Below are positions 7,783 to 15,299 of a stretch of 58,914 nucleotides of DNA, piece after piece. The notes under the pieces were generated by a model that was not told the DNA's origin, ran no database searches, and saw only the letters and a program-made list of their open reading frames with translations. The DNA comes from Pedobacter suwonensis (GTDB lineage Bacteria; Bacteroidota; Bacteroidia; Sphingobacteriales; Sphingobacteriaceae): the NCBI RefSeq assembly GCF_900111825.1, contig NZ_FOJM01000023.1:1-58914 (forward strand), given 5' to 3'. Both the position numbers and the translations under genes were made by a program. Every line of letters starts with the position of its first letter. The stretch's first letter is position 1.

Positions 7783-8193
7783 TCAATTGTAATAATGCGA
7801 AAATTCACAGAAATACTTTTGCAACTTTTCGCTTAAACAACCAGCAACCATTTCTCTATCAATATTTTTCTCTGTGTAGATAATTTCAAGAATTCCGACT
7901 TTTAATATGTTCAAAACTTCCAAATTATTACTTTCTCCAAGTTGATTAATAAAAGCAAAGGATTTGCTTACAACTGCACCTGCGGGTTCAATTTCAATTT
8001 CTTTTGCCAGAAATGAAGCAAACTCATTCATCAATAAATATATTCCACCAGAAAAATTATAATTGGAGCTATCTAAGCTAAATAATGTTTTAAACTCAGG
8101 AACAGCATCAAATAATAAATCGTTAAGCGTTTTATAAATAAAGTCATCAATCTTATTCAATTCTTCCATTTTTTGTCTTGATTTCGTTACCAT
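7783..8193 (-). CDS. Unknown helical protein, possible immunity-type (DUF7674-like)
   Basis: From the ATG at 8193 this is a 136-residue soluble protein. The layout is an acidic helical core: NKIDDFIYKTLNDLLFDAVP, GGIYLLMNEFASFLAKEIE, then LEVLNILKVGILEIIYTEKN and a C-terminal helix. This resembles the DUF7674-type small proteins that often sit beside polymorphic toxins, but the match is from memory of pattern only. The start is uncertain: ATG at 8169 (MEELNK) fits the family's usual short N-terminus, and the frame stays open further upstream to an in-frame TAA at 8290-8292. It is AT-rich and lies between a repeat element and a membrane protein gene. Confidence 0.55.
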   Translation of the reverse strand: MVTKSRQKMEELNKIDDFIYKTLNDLLFDAVPEFKTLFSLDSSNYNFSGGIYLLMNEFASFLAKEIEIEPAGAVVSKSFAFINQLGESNNLEVLNILKVGILEIIYTEKNIDREMVAGCLSEKLQKYFCEFSHYYN

Positions 8194-8289
8194 TTCAAAC
8201 CTGTTCCATTGGTTAAATCGTCGATAATTTAAAAACAACTTTCTATCTCCTTTAGATAAAGTTCCAAAATTGCCCTTTAAAAGAATTTC

Positions 8290-8418
8290 TTATGTCGTAA
8301 AGACCACCTTGTGTTTAAATAAATGTGAGCCGCTATCTGATATTATATTGCCATTTGCAACCTCCTCTATAATCATAATGCCGGTATCGTTTAATTGCAG
8401 AATCTTTCTAGCAGATAT
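8290..8418 (-). pseudogene. Possible gene remnant upstream of, and in frame with, the 7783 gene
   Basis: In the frame of the downstream gene, 42 sense codons precede a TAA at 8290-8292; they include ARKILQLNDTGIMIIEE and GNIISDSGSHLFKHKVV. After the stop the frame continues open (EILLKGNFGTLSKGDRKLF) into the 7783 gene. It overlaps the 3' end of the membrane protein gene at 8391. This may be the tail of a decayed gene or a longer form of the next gene broken by one nonsense change. Chance is not excluded in DNA this AT-rich. Confidence 0.3.
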
Positions 8419-8774
8419 TTAGAATAAAACGGAGCAGTTACAATCATCAGCAATGAAAGAAGAAAAAAGAAAAGACTGAATACAACCGAAGCTACGTTGC
8501 TATTAAATAATTTTGGTTTTTCATCAATAATAAGCTCCATTCTTTTTGATTTATAATAAATTTGGTAATTGGCAATAATAATAGCTATTAAAATACCAAT
8601 CATTGGCCATTTAGATATATTATAACAAAAAAGAAGGATGGATACTATATTTAGTAAACCATTAATGATGAAACTCTCCATTAAACTTAGACAAAAAACA
8701 ACTGTTGAATGAGGTTGATCATCTGGAAGAATCTTCGTATAAAATAGATAGTAGTAGTAATAAAGAATTTTCAT
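8391..8774 (-). CDS. Small integral membrane protein of unknown function
   Basis: This 127-residue protein has a Tyr-rich start (MKILYYYYYLFY), then hydrophobic segments at about 24-50, 55-70 and 95-118, the first two close together and the third after a KSKRMELIIDEKPK loop. I do not recognise a family. Its ATG overlaps the stop codon of the upstream remnant by one base (TAATG), the arrangement of translationally coupled gene pairs, so it was probably the partner of that broken gene. An exported-effector accessory or immunity role is conceivable but not shown. Confidence 0.6.
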   Translation of the reverse strand: MKILYYYYYLFYTKILPDDQPHSTVVFCLSLMESFIINGLLNIVSILLFCYNISKWPMIGILIAIIIANYQIYYKSKRMELIIDEKPKLFNSNVASVVFSLFFFLLSLLMIVTAPFYSKYLLERFCN

Positions 8775-8970
8775 TAAGGTTTCAATTTATCAATCATTTC
8801 TTGTAGTTTTTCATTATAGCTTTTCCATAATATCTAATGCATCATATTGTTTTTTATTAAGGGAACCACACACTTCAACAGAGATTTCATTATTCCCCCG
8901 AAATTTAGATACAGCGACTAGATCATTAATGTTCCCGCCCCAGTAGACTGTATTATCACTCCTGTCAATC
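8774..8970 (-). pseudogene. 3' remnant of a broken gene with frameshift
   Basis: Reading the minus strand from 8970, a coherent frame includes SDNTVYWGGNINDLVAVS and EISVEVCGSLNKKQYDALDI, then stops early. Removing one A from an AAAA run near 8820 lets it continue as SYNEKLQEMIDKLKP to a TAA at 8774-8776 that overlaps the next gene's ATG. The 5' part is missing: the frame meets the palindromic element at 8971 and finds no start codon, only a stop within the element. So this is the last ~65 codons of a gene cut off at the repeat. I do not recognise the family. Confidence 0.55.
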
Positions 8971-9108
8971 CTATCTGTCCGTAGAGTTAAGCATAGCCAC
9001 TCTACTGATTATGCTATAGTGTTGAGTTTGGAAACTCTACCTGCCTTTCTCTTACATACATAGTCTCCTTATGCTCAAATTAAGGCTCAAGAATACGTAA
9101 AGATGAAG
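8971..9108 (+). repeat. Palindromic 138-bp element, copy 2
   Basis: This is the second copy of the element at 7606-7740, same orientation. It has its own stems: GTAGAGT/ACTCTAC in the left part and GAGTTT-gg-AAACTC in the middle, while the right-hand stem has two mismatches compared with copy 1. The block CCTTATGCTCAAA and the block TAAGGCTCAAGA are nearly unchanged between copies. It marks the breakpoint of the gene remnant at 8774-8970. Confidence 0.7.
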
Positions 9109-9127
9109 CCAAAGTCGGCAATATAAC

Positions 9128-9970
9128 TTAGAAGTTTATTATAACAGATTTATTAAGCTTCATTGAAGTATAAACTCGGTCGAAAAATTTAATTTTAACC
9201 TCTCCGTATGTTTTTTCCTTAATATTGTACGAATACATAAGTTTAACAGGATATATGTTATCATCTTGGTCTTGATAGCTTCCTTCATACAAAATTATAA
9301 ACTGTTGGGTATTAAAAGTGTTTTCAAACTTGAATGTATGAGTTGTAGTGGAATTTAAAGGTAATACACTTATTTCATAAAGTGATTCATCTCTCAAATA
9401 GACAGGAGTGAACCTTTTTCCTTCCAAACTAGAAATCCATATTAGCAACTTTACATTTTTAGCATTGGCAGCTTGAGACGATACGCTTACATTTAAATCA
9501 AAAGTGCTTTTTGCAGTATCTTGCGATGCTAATAGAAGTAGCTGCGGCTTAATTCCTGATCTATAAGTCACCTTTTTATTTACGCTATCTTTGATAAGGG
9601 ATACAATCTTCCTCTGTGCGGTATCAAGCTTTAGGTAATTGCCAGCAAGAATTTGTGCAATAGTTTTATCGCTTTTTTCCCTATCTTCCTGATATTTTTT
9701 TCGAGTGATGGAATCTCTTCTATCAAGTTCAGCAGTAGCTTCTGACTCTACAATACCATCTCTGATAATAGTTATATACAGAACAAATGCAGTGGTAATA
9801 AAAATTACAATTACCTTAACTACAGTTTTTCTGAGGAACAGAACTGTTTTATACCACGAACCTCTAGAAGACCCCGCTTGATTGGTTCGTAATGTATGTT
9901 CGGATATAGTAGATAAGAATGTGCCTAAAGCTCCGATTACACCGATCAGGATGAAGAGTATGGTTTTCAT
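9128..9970 (-). CDS. Membrane-anchored protein of unknown function
   Basis: The 280-residue protein has two membrane segments near the N-terminus (about residues 3-21 and 50-70) separated by a basic loop. A charged helical stretch follows (ATAELDRRDSITRKKYQEDR, about 78-105), probably coiled-coil. The last ~150 residues are rich in beta strands (FDLNVSVSSQAANAKNVKLL, then VYLRDESLYEISVLPL) and may form an immunoglobulin-like or jelly-roll domain. I do not recognise a family. It is the first gene of the AT-rich minus-strand block beside tRNA-Leu, and ends 19 bp before palindromic element copy 2. Confidence 0.65.
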   Translation of the reverse strand: MKTILFILIGVIGALGTFLSTISEHTLRTNQAGSSRGSWYKTVLFLRKTVVKVIVIFITTAFVLYITIIRDGIVESEATAELDRRDSITRKKYQEDREKSDKTIAQILAGNYLKLDTAQRKIVSLIKDSVNKKVTYRSGIKPQLLLLASQDTAKSTFDLNVSVSSQAANAKNVKLLIWISSLEGKRFTPVYLRDESLYEISVLPLNSTTTHTFKFENTFNTQQFIILYEGSYQDQDDNIYPVKLMYSYNIKEKTYGEVKIKFFDRVYTSMKLNKSVIINF

Positions 9971-10183
9971 GAGCGCAATTTAATTTCCAGTGAAGTTGCA
10001 AAAGAAAATCCGCATCGGCAAGTGGGCTAATTGCAATTCTATAAGTGGAATAAATTATTACCTTTCCTAACTCAAATGTTAGTTGTTAGAAAACTGCTAT
10101 GGCTGACTTATATCCCCCAAAACTAAACAAATTAATTATCCTTAATAATCATTTTCCGAAAGCGCAATCAATAGAAAATAAAA

Positions 10184-10219
10184 AACCGGAGCCAAGTTAA
10201 AAAAAACTGAACTCCGGTT
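10184..10219 (-). terminator. Terminator of the tRNA-Leu transcript
   Basis: AACCGGAG (10184-10191) pairs with CTCCGGTT (10212-10219). On the minus strand it follows the tRNA by 3 bp and runs into a T-rich tract. Confidence 0.8.
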
Positions 10220-10222
10220 AAG

Positions 10223-10306
10223 TACCCAAGAGGAGATTCGAACTCCCACACCCATACAGGCGCCAGCCCCTCAAGCTGGTGCGTCTACCAATTCCGCCAC
10301 CTGGGT
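10223..10306 (-). tRNA. tRNA-Leu (anticodon GAG)
   Basis: The minus strand folds as a class II tRNA of 84 nt. The acceptor stem is ACCCAGG/CTTGGGT with one G-U pair and an A discriminator. The D arm contains GGCGGAATTGGTAGACGC. The anticodon stem is CCAGC/GCTGG with loop TTGAGGG, giving GAG. A long variable arm and the T arm with GTTCGAATC follow. CCA is not encoded. A terminator follows directly. Its 3' side faces the AT-rich accessory block. Confidence 0.95.
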
Positions 10307-10542
10307 TTGAAGTGTTGCAAATATATAAATTAACCATTTGCGCTGACAAAAATTAATAAAATATTTTTGAGCTAAAATTAGCATTAATTTTTATAGCGGA
10401 CTTTCATCGCACTTAAGTCGGGGTTTCGTCGGGCTTATGACAATTGGACCCGAATAAAAGCCGACGTAAATCAGAAACAAATACAAGTCATTTGTTTAAT
10501 GATCAGCAATTTGTTATCTTGTATAACATAAACAATGTCATC

Positions 10543-11181
10543 ATGGGAAAAATTGAAAACGGAATTAACGGTGGCTTCACCGGCTCGGTGGGTGCCGTAA
10601 CGGGTTATTACCTGAATGGTAAATGGGTGATCAGGAGCAAACGCCGAAAATCTATCAAAAACAAAACCGGCAGTGCTGATCAAAAGGCCTGCAGGTCGCG
10701 TTTCACCATCATGCAGACTTTTTTAAGTCCTATTGTTGCTTTTATCAGGATTGGTTTTAACCTGGAGTCGAAAAAAAGAATGATGACCGCTCATAACGTC
10801 GCAAAATCTTATAACATGTTAAATGCACAAAATGCCGCCGGCGAAATTGACTATGCCGCTGTGCGTTTAAGCTTTGGAAAGCTCACCGGTGCGGAGGATG
10901 TTCAACTGGAACACGACGATGTGGGCGTACATTTCAGCTGGAAGGATAATTCTAACGGCAATCATGCCAGGAAATATGATCAGGTCATGCTGATGGCCTA
11001 TGATGTGGACAATAAAACGGCTTTCTTCGAAACCAGTGGTGCCAGGCGATTTAAAGAAAGGGATAGCCTGGAAATTCCGTCATTTTATAAAGGAAAAACT
11101 TTTCATACCTGGATGGCATTTATTTCAGATGACAGAATGGAAATATCAATGAGTAGCTATTGTGGCAGTTTCGTTTTTTAA
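10543..11181 (+). CDS. DUF6266 family protein
   Basis: From the ATG at 10543 the protein has 212 residues and starts MGKIENGINGGFTGSVGAV, the usual opening of DUF6266 proteins (short Gly-rich start, then a K/R-rich strand KWVIRSKRRKS). A helical middle and a strand-rich end (VQLEHDDVGVHFSWKD, AFFETSGARR, FHTWMAFISDDRM) also fit. The frame is open back to 10444, but that extension is Asn/Ser-rich and lacks the family pattern, so I reject it. The family is common in Bacteroidota and its role is unknown; there is no signal peptide. It stands alone between tRNA-Leu and a convergent PhnP-like gene. Confidence 0.8.
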   Translation: MGKIENGINGGFTGSVGAVTGYYLNGKWVIRSKRRKSIKNKTGSADQKACRSRFTIMQTFLSPIVAFIRIGFNLESKKRMMTAHNVAKSYNMLNAQNAAGEIDYAAVRLSFGKLTGAEDVQLEHDDVGVHFSWKDNSNGNHARKYDQVMLMAYDVDNKTAFFETSGARRFKERDSLEIPSFYKGKTFHTWMAFISDDRMEISMSSYCGSFVF

Positions 11182-11211
11182 TAATAACCGAATTAACCGC
11201 GATATAATATC

Positions 11212-11976
11212 TTAACAGTCAAAAGACAGTCCATCATAGGCCAGCCTGATGTTCGATGGCAAATCTTTTTCTACCTGCGCATGTAGGCCTAAATTATGGC
11301 TGATATGCGTTAAATAAGTAGTTTCGGCACCTACCCTTTCGGCAAAGGCAATGGCTTCGCCCAAAGTAAAATGAGAAATGTGAGGTTCTTTCTGCAAAGC
11401 ATTCAATACCAATATTTTTGATCCCTTTATTTTTTCAAAACTTTGTTCTGATATGGTTTTGGCATCGGTAATGTAGGTAAAATCTCCTATCCGGTAGCCT
11501 GTAATAGGCAATAAATGATGCATCACCTCGAAAGGTGTAATGGTGCTTTCTCCGATTTTAAAATCCTCGCCATTGATTACCGCATGCAGGTTAATCTGCG
11601 GCAAACCATGGTATTTCGTTTCGGCAAAAATGTAATAAAATTCTCTTTTTAATGACGTTTGCACCCTTTCGGTAGCATACACATCAATAACTTTGTGCAA
11701 TAGATAGTTAAAGGGGCGGATATCATCCAGACCGGCAATATGGTCTTTATGTTCGTGGGTAAATAAAACCGCATCGAGGTCTTTTACCTTTTCGCGCAAA
11801 AGCTGGTAACGAAAATCAGGACCACTATCTACCACGATGGTTTTATCGGCTGTTTCGATTAAAATAGAAGTCCTTAAACGGTTGTCTCTTTTATCTGTAG
11901 ATCTACAAACCTCACAAGTACAAGCAATTACAGGAACGCCTTGTGATGTACCGGTACCTAAAAAAGTAACTTTCAT
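11212..11976 (-). CDS. PhnP-like metallo-beta-lactamase-fold phosphodiesterase
   Basis: This 254-residue cytoplasmic protein has the MBL-fold metal site: HEHKDH at 74-79 (His74, His76, Asp78, His79), His153/154, Asp171 and His224. The N-terminal TGTSQGVP and the CxCxxC cysteines (19, 21, 24) are typical of the PhnP subgroup, where the cysteines help hold a structural zinc. PhnP itself is a cyclic phosphodiesterase of phosphonate breakdown, but no phn gene is nearby, so the physiological substrate here is uncertain; a general cyclic-nucleotide or RNA-end phosphodiesterase is possible. A small conserved gene lies 49 bp upstream and probably shares the transcript. Confidence 0.88.
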   Translation of the reverse strand: MKVTFLGTGTSQGVPVIACTCEVCRSTDKRDNRLRTSILIETADKTIVVDSGPDFRYQLLREKVKDLDAVLFTHEHKDHIAGLDDIRPFNYLLHKVIDVYATERVQTSLKREFYYIFAETKYHGLPQINLHAVINGEDFKIGESTITPFEVMHHLLPITGYRIGDFTYITDAKTISEQSFEKIKGSKILVLNALQKEPHISHFTLGEAIAFAERVGAETTYLTHISHNLGLHAQVEKDLPSNIRLAYDGLSFDC

Positions 11977-12025
11977 CTGCTTAAACTTTCCTTTCTAAAT
12001 AAGTAATACTTGCGTTGTACCTTCA

Positions 12026-12298
12026 TTAAAATAATTCGGTTTGTTGTAAAGATTGATAAAACTGTCGTTGTTTTTCATCTAACAGGTTTTCACCGGCATT
12101 GGTTTGTTTAGCCAGGGCAACCAGTGCAGCAATTTTACCTTCCAGATTGGAGAATTTATTAACTACAATAACTTTATTATGCTCAAGCAGGCAGGAACCG
12201 GTTTTAAAGTTACCTTTCTCATAACGTACCTTATAACCCATTGCTAAAAGCAGGGCTTCTAATTTTTCTAAAGTATGGTTTGTTAGTGGCAATGACAT
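12026..12298 (-). CDS. Small conserved-looking hypothetical protein
   Basis: From the ATG at 12298 the protein has 90 residues with an alpha/beta pattern: LTNHTLEKLEALLLAMGYKV, strand KVRYEKGNFKTGSCLLE, strand VIVVNKF, then helices and a Gln-rich tail. I do not recognise a named family, but the regular pattern and normal codon use support a real gene. A TTG at 12307 falls inside the promoter's -7 box and is rejected as start. With the -7 box ending only six bases before the ATG, the transcript may have almost no leader. It precedes the PhnP-like gene by 49 bp in the same direction. Confidence 0.7.
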   Translation of the reverse strand: MSLPLTNHTLEKLEALLLAMGYKVRYEKGNFKTGSCLLEHNKVIVVNKFSNLEGKIAALVALAKQTNAGENLLDEKQRQFYQSLQQTELF

Positions 12299-12302
12299 TG
12301 GA

Positions 12303-12331
12303 AACAAACTTAGATAAATCTATGCAGCATT
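12303..12331 (-). promoter_or_regulatory. Promoter motif shared with ftsK
   Basis: On the minus strand this reads AATGCTGCATAGATTTATC then TAAGTTTG (-7 box, 12305-12312). The same block with three or four changes lies upstream of ftsK at 18630-18659. No other place in the window carries it that I could see. Confidence 0.5.
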
Positions 12332-12598
12332 CATAAATACGCAATGAAAATTTTATCAACCATAATCGGTTATAAAAGTCTTTCATGTGTTTTACCCGTC
12401 CTGAACGATGCCCTAATCGTGAAAGGCATTAATGTTAGCTAGTCTTATTTTTTAGTCCATTTTACTGAAGCGATCGTCATGCTGAACTTACTTTATTAGT
12501 CGTTTTCTATTGTTTTTAAAGCCTAATAGCTACTTCGAGGTGAGCGTCTTTTCTGCCATTAGCTTTTCTTGCGCAAATAAATTGTAGATTAATGTTCA
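12332..12598. other. Gene-free stretch
   Basis: No gene is visible. It includes a GTCATGCTGAACTT fragment near 12477, a piece of the common GTCATTCTGAAC-type dispersed repeat also seen at 18980 and 58605. Confidence 0.4.
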
Positions 12599-12917
12599 TT
12601 TCCGCTCTATGCCGCGGGCATGGTACTTTGTCGCGCCAAAGTACCCAAAGCGCTTTGTCAATCCAGCAATGAGCCTTTTGCACAATCCAACCCGCATCAA
12701 AAAAACAGCGGCACTTAGTTTTGTGTTCAATTTTTTCAGAGCTTCGAATCATTTCTTATGAACACAAAACCACTGCGTTTCAGGTTTGTTAGTGCCATTT
12801 TGCCTGAACAGCAACTGTTTTTTTGATTTCTCCGGCTCTTGGGATTGACAGCGTCCTTCGGTAAAACCTGTGTGTTATTAAAGCGAGCTAGCATAACGCC
12901 GAAACTACGCTCAAAAC
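12599..12917 (+). repeat. Large non-coding dispersed repeat, copy A
   Basis: Related copies lie at 14412-14830 (direct) and 57172-57426 (inverted). Conserved parts are the Pal-like core GGTACTTTG-tcgcgc-CAAAGTACC, the run CATCAAAAAAACAGCGGCAC, the block AACACAAAACCACTGCGTTT, and the block TTTTTTTGATTTCTCCGGCT. Short frames on the minus strand (for example one containing ERSFGVMLARFN) recur with frame breaks between copies, so they are not genes. Confidence 0.8.
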
Positions 12918-13037
12918 GGATGGGCTCCATACAGAAGTGCTCTGAATCGTTCCCAATAGCGAATGGCGAGATTGCTGCAATTGCTTTCCAGAAAAGCTAT
13001 ATATCCTATAATACACCTATTATCCTATTTCAATAAA
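12918..13037. other. Repeat-like tail
   Basis: The words ATAGCGAATGGCG and GATTGCTTT recur in the same order at 15090-15140, downstream of repeat copy B, so this is probably part of the same repeat family's edge. Confidence 0.4.
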
Positions 13038-13066
13038 AAAGTCCAGCTGTTGCCAACTGAACCTTT
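13038..13066 (-). terminator. Terminator-like element after the pectate lyase
   Basis: AAAGTCCAG-ctgttgccaa-CTGAACCTTTT is an imperfect hairpin with a T run on the minus strand. It is a close relative of the perfect one at 15238-15267. Confidence 0.55.
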
Positions 13067-13081
13067 TACGGAGAGAACCAT

Positions 13082-13984
13082 TTAGTAAATTCGGTTAAAA
13101 AGCCCCTTTACGTTACCAGAGCCACCGCTGCCTGTGGTTGTGATATGCCCCATGTTTCCATTACCGTCATAACCGCTTCCCTTGTTATTGCTGGCGGTGC
13201 AATTGGTCACAGTATGTGCAACATTTTGCCCCGCACTACCCAACTTAAAGCCATTTCCATCACCGTTTGTACCGTAACCATTATTGGTGGCCGTACAATT
13301 ATTGATAACAACAGTATAAGGTTGTCCGTATAAATCCCATCCGTCATCAGAATTGTGGTAGGCATTACAGGAGTTAAACTGATTACCTGCACCGGCAGAT
13401 AACTTACAGGCATAACCATCTGCATTTTCACCACCGTTGGCTACATCATAATTGTCGTACGAAGTGGAATTATTGATGCTGTTGTGGTGACCACCGTTAT
13501 AGATCTGTAATCCGGAATCTTTATTTCCATGTGTAGTTACCTTATTTACGTAATTGTAGCCACCGGTCTGGAACACAATCCCACAATCAGGGGCATTTCT
13601 GATGGTCATATTGGTAATATTCCAGTAGCTTCCATTTACCTTTACCCCCCAGTTGGCACCAGAAATACCGGAACAATCCAATATGCCGCCTGTAAAATTA
13701 ATTTTAGAGCTGGAAGTACCACTTTTAAGTAATTGAAGCGTGCTGGTGAGATAAATGGTACCACTCACAGTGATTACATCACCCGGCTGCGCGTTTGCTA
13801 TAGCCGTTTTTAAAGCAGCTTCTGTGCTGACAGTAGCACTTACTGCCGCTGTGGCAAGTTCCATTTTGTTTGGCTGAACGGTAGACTGACCATCTGCAAT
13901 ATCAGCCGCTGTTGTGTTGTCTTTCTTGCATCCGAACAATGCAATAGCCATCCCGAGTACGAGAATACCTGATTTTTTTTTCAT
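13082..13984 (-). CDS. Pectate lyase-like lipoprotein (PL9-type beta-helix)
   Basis: From the ATG at 13984 the protein has 300 residues. A lipoprotein signal ends at Cys19 (ALFGC), so it should be anchored in an outer membrane and face the outside or periplasm. The rest is a right-handed beta-helix with PL9 signatures: NADG (Asp189), NSDDGWD (Asp213, Asp214, Asp217), which bind calcium, and NGFKLG with Lys247 as the likely catalytic base. PL9 enzymes cut polygalacturonate by beta-elimination. The chain stops only ~53 residues after the catalytic Lys, shorter than the full PL9 helix I would expect, so the C-terminal coils may be missing. It is isolated, with no SusCD or other pectin genes in the window. 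Confidence 0.82.
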   Translation of the reverse strand: MKKKSGILVLGMAIALFGCKKDNTTAADIADGQSTVQPNKMELATAAVSATVSTEAALKTAIANAQPGDVITVSGTIYLTSTLQLLKSGTSSSKINFTGGILDCSGISGANWGVKVNGSYWNITNMTIRNAPDCGIVFQTGGYNYVNKVTTHGNKDSGLQIYNGGHHNSINNSTSYDNYDVANGGENADGYACKLSAGAGNQFNSCNAYHNSDDGWDLYGQPYTVVINNCTATNNGYGTNGDGNGFKLGSAGQNVAHTVTNCTASNNKGSGYDGNGNMGHITTTGSGGSGNVKGLFNRIY

Positions 13985-14411
13985 GTTTGTAGAATTATAT
14001 TTGGTTAATACTAAACATGAAATTAACAACTAAAATACAATTATGTATGATAAATCATATATATCTATGCAATCGTTCCCGTAATTAAATAAGGAATAAA
14101 AAATACAGAGTAAAAATCGTGCTTGTAAGCAGTACTCATAAATCGTAAAAATCCGAAGGTAATTATTTAAGGGTCTTAGCAGCAGGAAAGATGAGGCTAT
14201 ATCAAAATAACAGGTTTAGAGCTGGCAAAAGAATTAAATTTGGCAATGTCGTCATGCTCAGCTTGATCCGATCGCTATCGGATGGGCATCTTAATGATTT
14301 GGTAAGGAATTACTTATTTGCCGTTCTATCGTATTAAGATTATCTTCGCTGAGCACTCCGTGGTTCCCATTTTAACCTACCGTGTGAACACAATTAATTA
14401 TGATATTTTTC
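13985..14411. other. Upstream region of the pectate lyase gene
   Basis: No gene is visible. A fragment of the dispersed CGTCATGCTCAGCTTG-type repeat lies near 14250, with a short CCGATCG-ctat-CGGATGG hairpin, and the words AGCACTCCGTGGTTCCC near 14350 recur at 45030. Confidence 0.35.
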
Positions 14412-14830
14412 TTCCGCTCTATGCCGCGGTGGCATGGTAGTTTTTCGCTGTCGTTAGTTGTATTAGCTGTACTCAAGAATGCTACGCATTTTGTCGAGCC
14501 AAAGTACCCAAAGCGCTTTGTCAATCCAGCAATGAGCCTTTTGCACAATCCAACCCGCATCAAAAAAACAGCGGCACTTCGTTTAATCAGTTATTGTTTA
14601 TGTTTTCTTTGGTCTGATTGAGCCCTACGGGGTTTGTGTTCAATTCTTTCAAAAGCTTCGATTCATTTCTGATGAACACAAAACCACTGCGTTTCAGGTT
14701 TGTAAGTGCTAATTTGCCTGAACTGCAACTGTTTTTTTGATTTCTCCGGCTCTTGGGATTGACAGCGTCCTTCGGTAAAACCTGTGTGGTGATTAAAGCG
14801 AGCTAGCATAACGCCGAAACTACGTTCAAA
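14412..14830 (+). repeat. Large non-coding dispersed repeat, copy B
   Basis: This is the second copy of the repeat at 12599. It carries two extra insertions relative to copy A: about 45 bp inside the palindromic core (14433-14490 region) and about 50 bp after CAGCGGCAC (14575-14630). The last ~170 bp are almost identical to copy A. Confidence 0.8.
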
Positions 14831-15237
14831 AAAGATCTCTCCCCGCCTGTACGGGCAGGCGCTACGGAGATGACGATTTCTTACTAAAAAAATAATCACT
14901 GATATAAATTTGCCAACACGAAAGATAAACATCGGGAACAAATTTCGCTCTTGCCTATCTTTTTGAAGTGAGCTAACCTCATTCTAAGAATCTCTATTTT
15001 ATAAATGTTGGCTAGAAAACGTTGTATCTTAAAAGAACCAGGCCACTTAAACCCGACAGCAGCGGCAGCGCCCGATTCTTCATCGGGCCTATAGCGAATG
15101 GCGGGACTGCTGCAAACCAAGAACCACTGCGATTGCTTTTCAAAAAAAAGACACCTTACTTACATGATTTAATCAAAGTACGTCAATAACTAACTAATAG
15201 ATACAAATATCAATTCCATTTGAGTTCCGTAAACAAA
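14831..15237. other. Repeat-rich gene-free stretch
   Basis: It contains a CCCGCCTGTACGGGCAGGCG hairpin at 14841-14860 and a block with GATAGCGAATGGCGGG-like words at 15090 shared with 12955. No convincing gene is present. Confidence 0.4.
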
Positions 15238-15267
15238 AAAGGTTCAGCTGTTTCCAACTGAACCTTT
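15238..15267 (-). terminator. Terminator of the ftsK-lolA unit
   Basis: AAAGGTTCAG (15238-15247) pairs perfectly with CTGAACCTTT (15258-15267), followed on the minus strand by a T run. Confidence 0.8.
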
Positions 15268-15299
15268 CAGGTTTCACGCCGCCCGGGCGGCAATAACAA

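Noticed and set aside
7606..9108. Integron attC sites framing gene cassettes
   Set aside because: The elements contain GTTRRRY-like 7-mers, but no matching RYYYAAC partner in attC geometry, and no integrase gene is present. The terminal-inverted-repeat reading fits better.
12736..12930. Minus-strand frame with ERSFGVMLARFN, seen again at 14663-14941
   Set aside because: It lies in the dispersed non-coding repeat. The frame shifts between copies (NNTQVLPKD versus NHHTGFTEG), which a selected protein would not tolerate.
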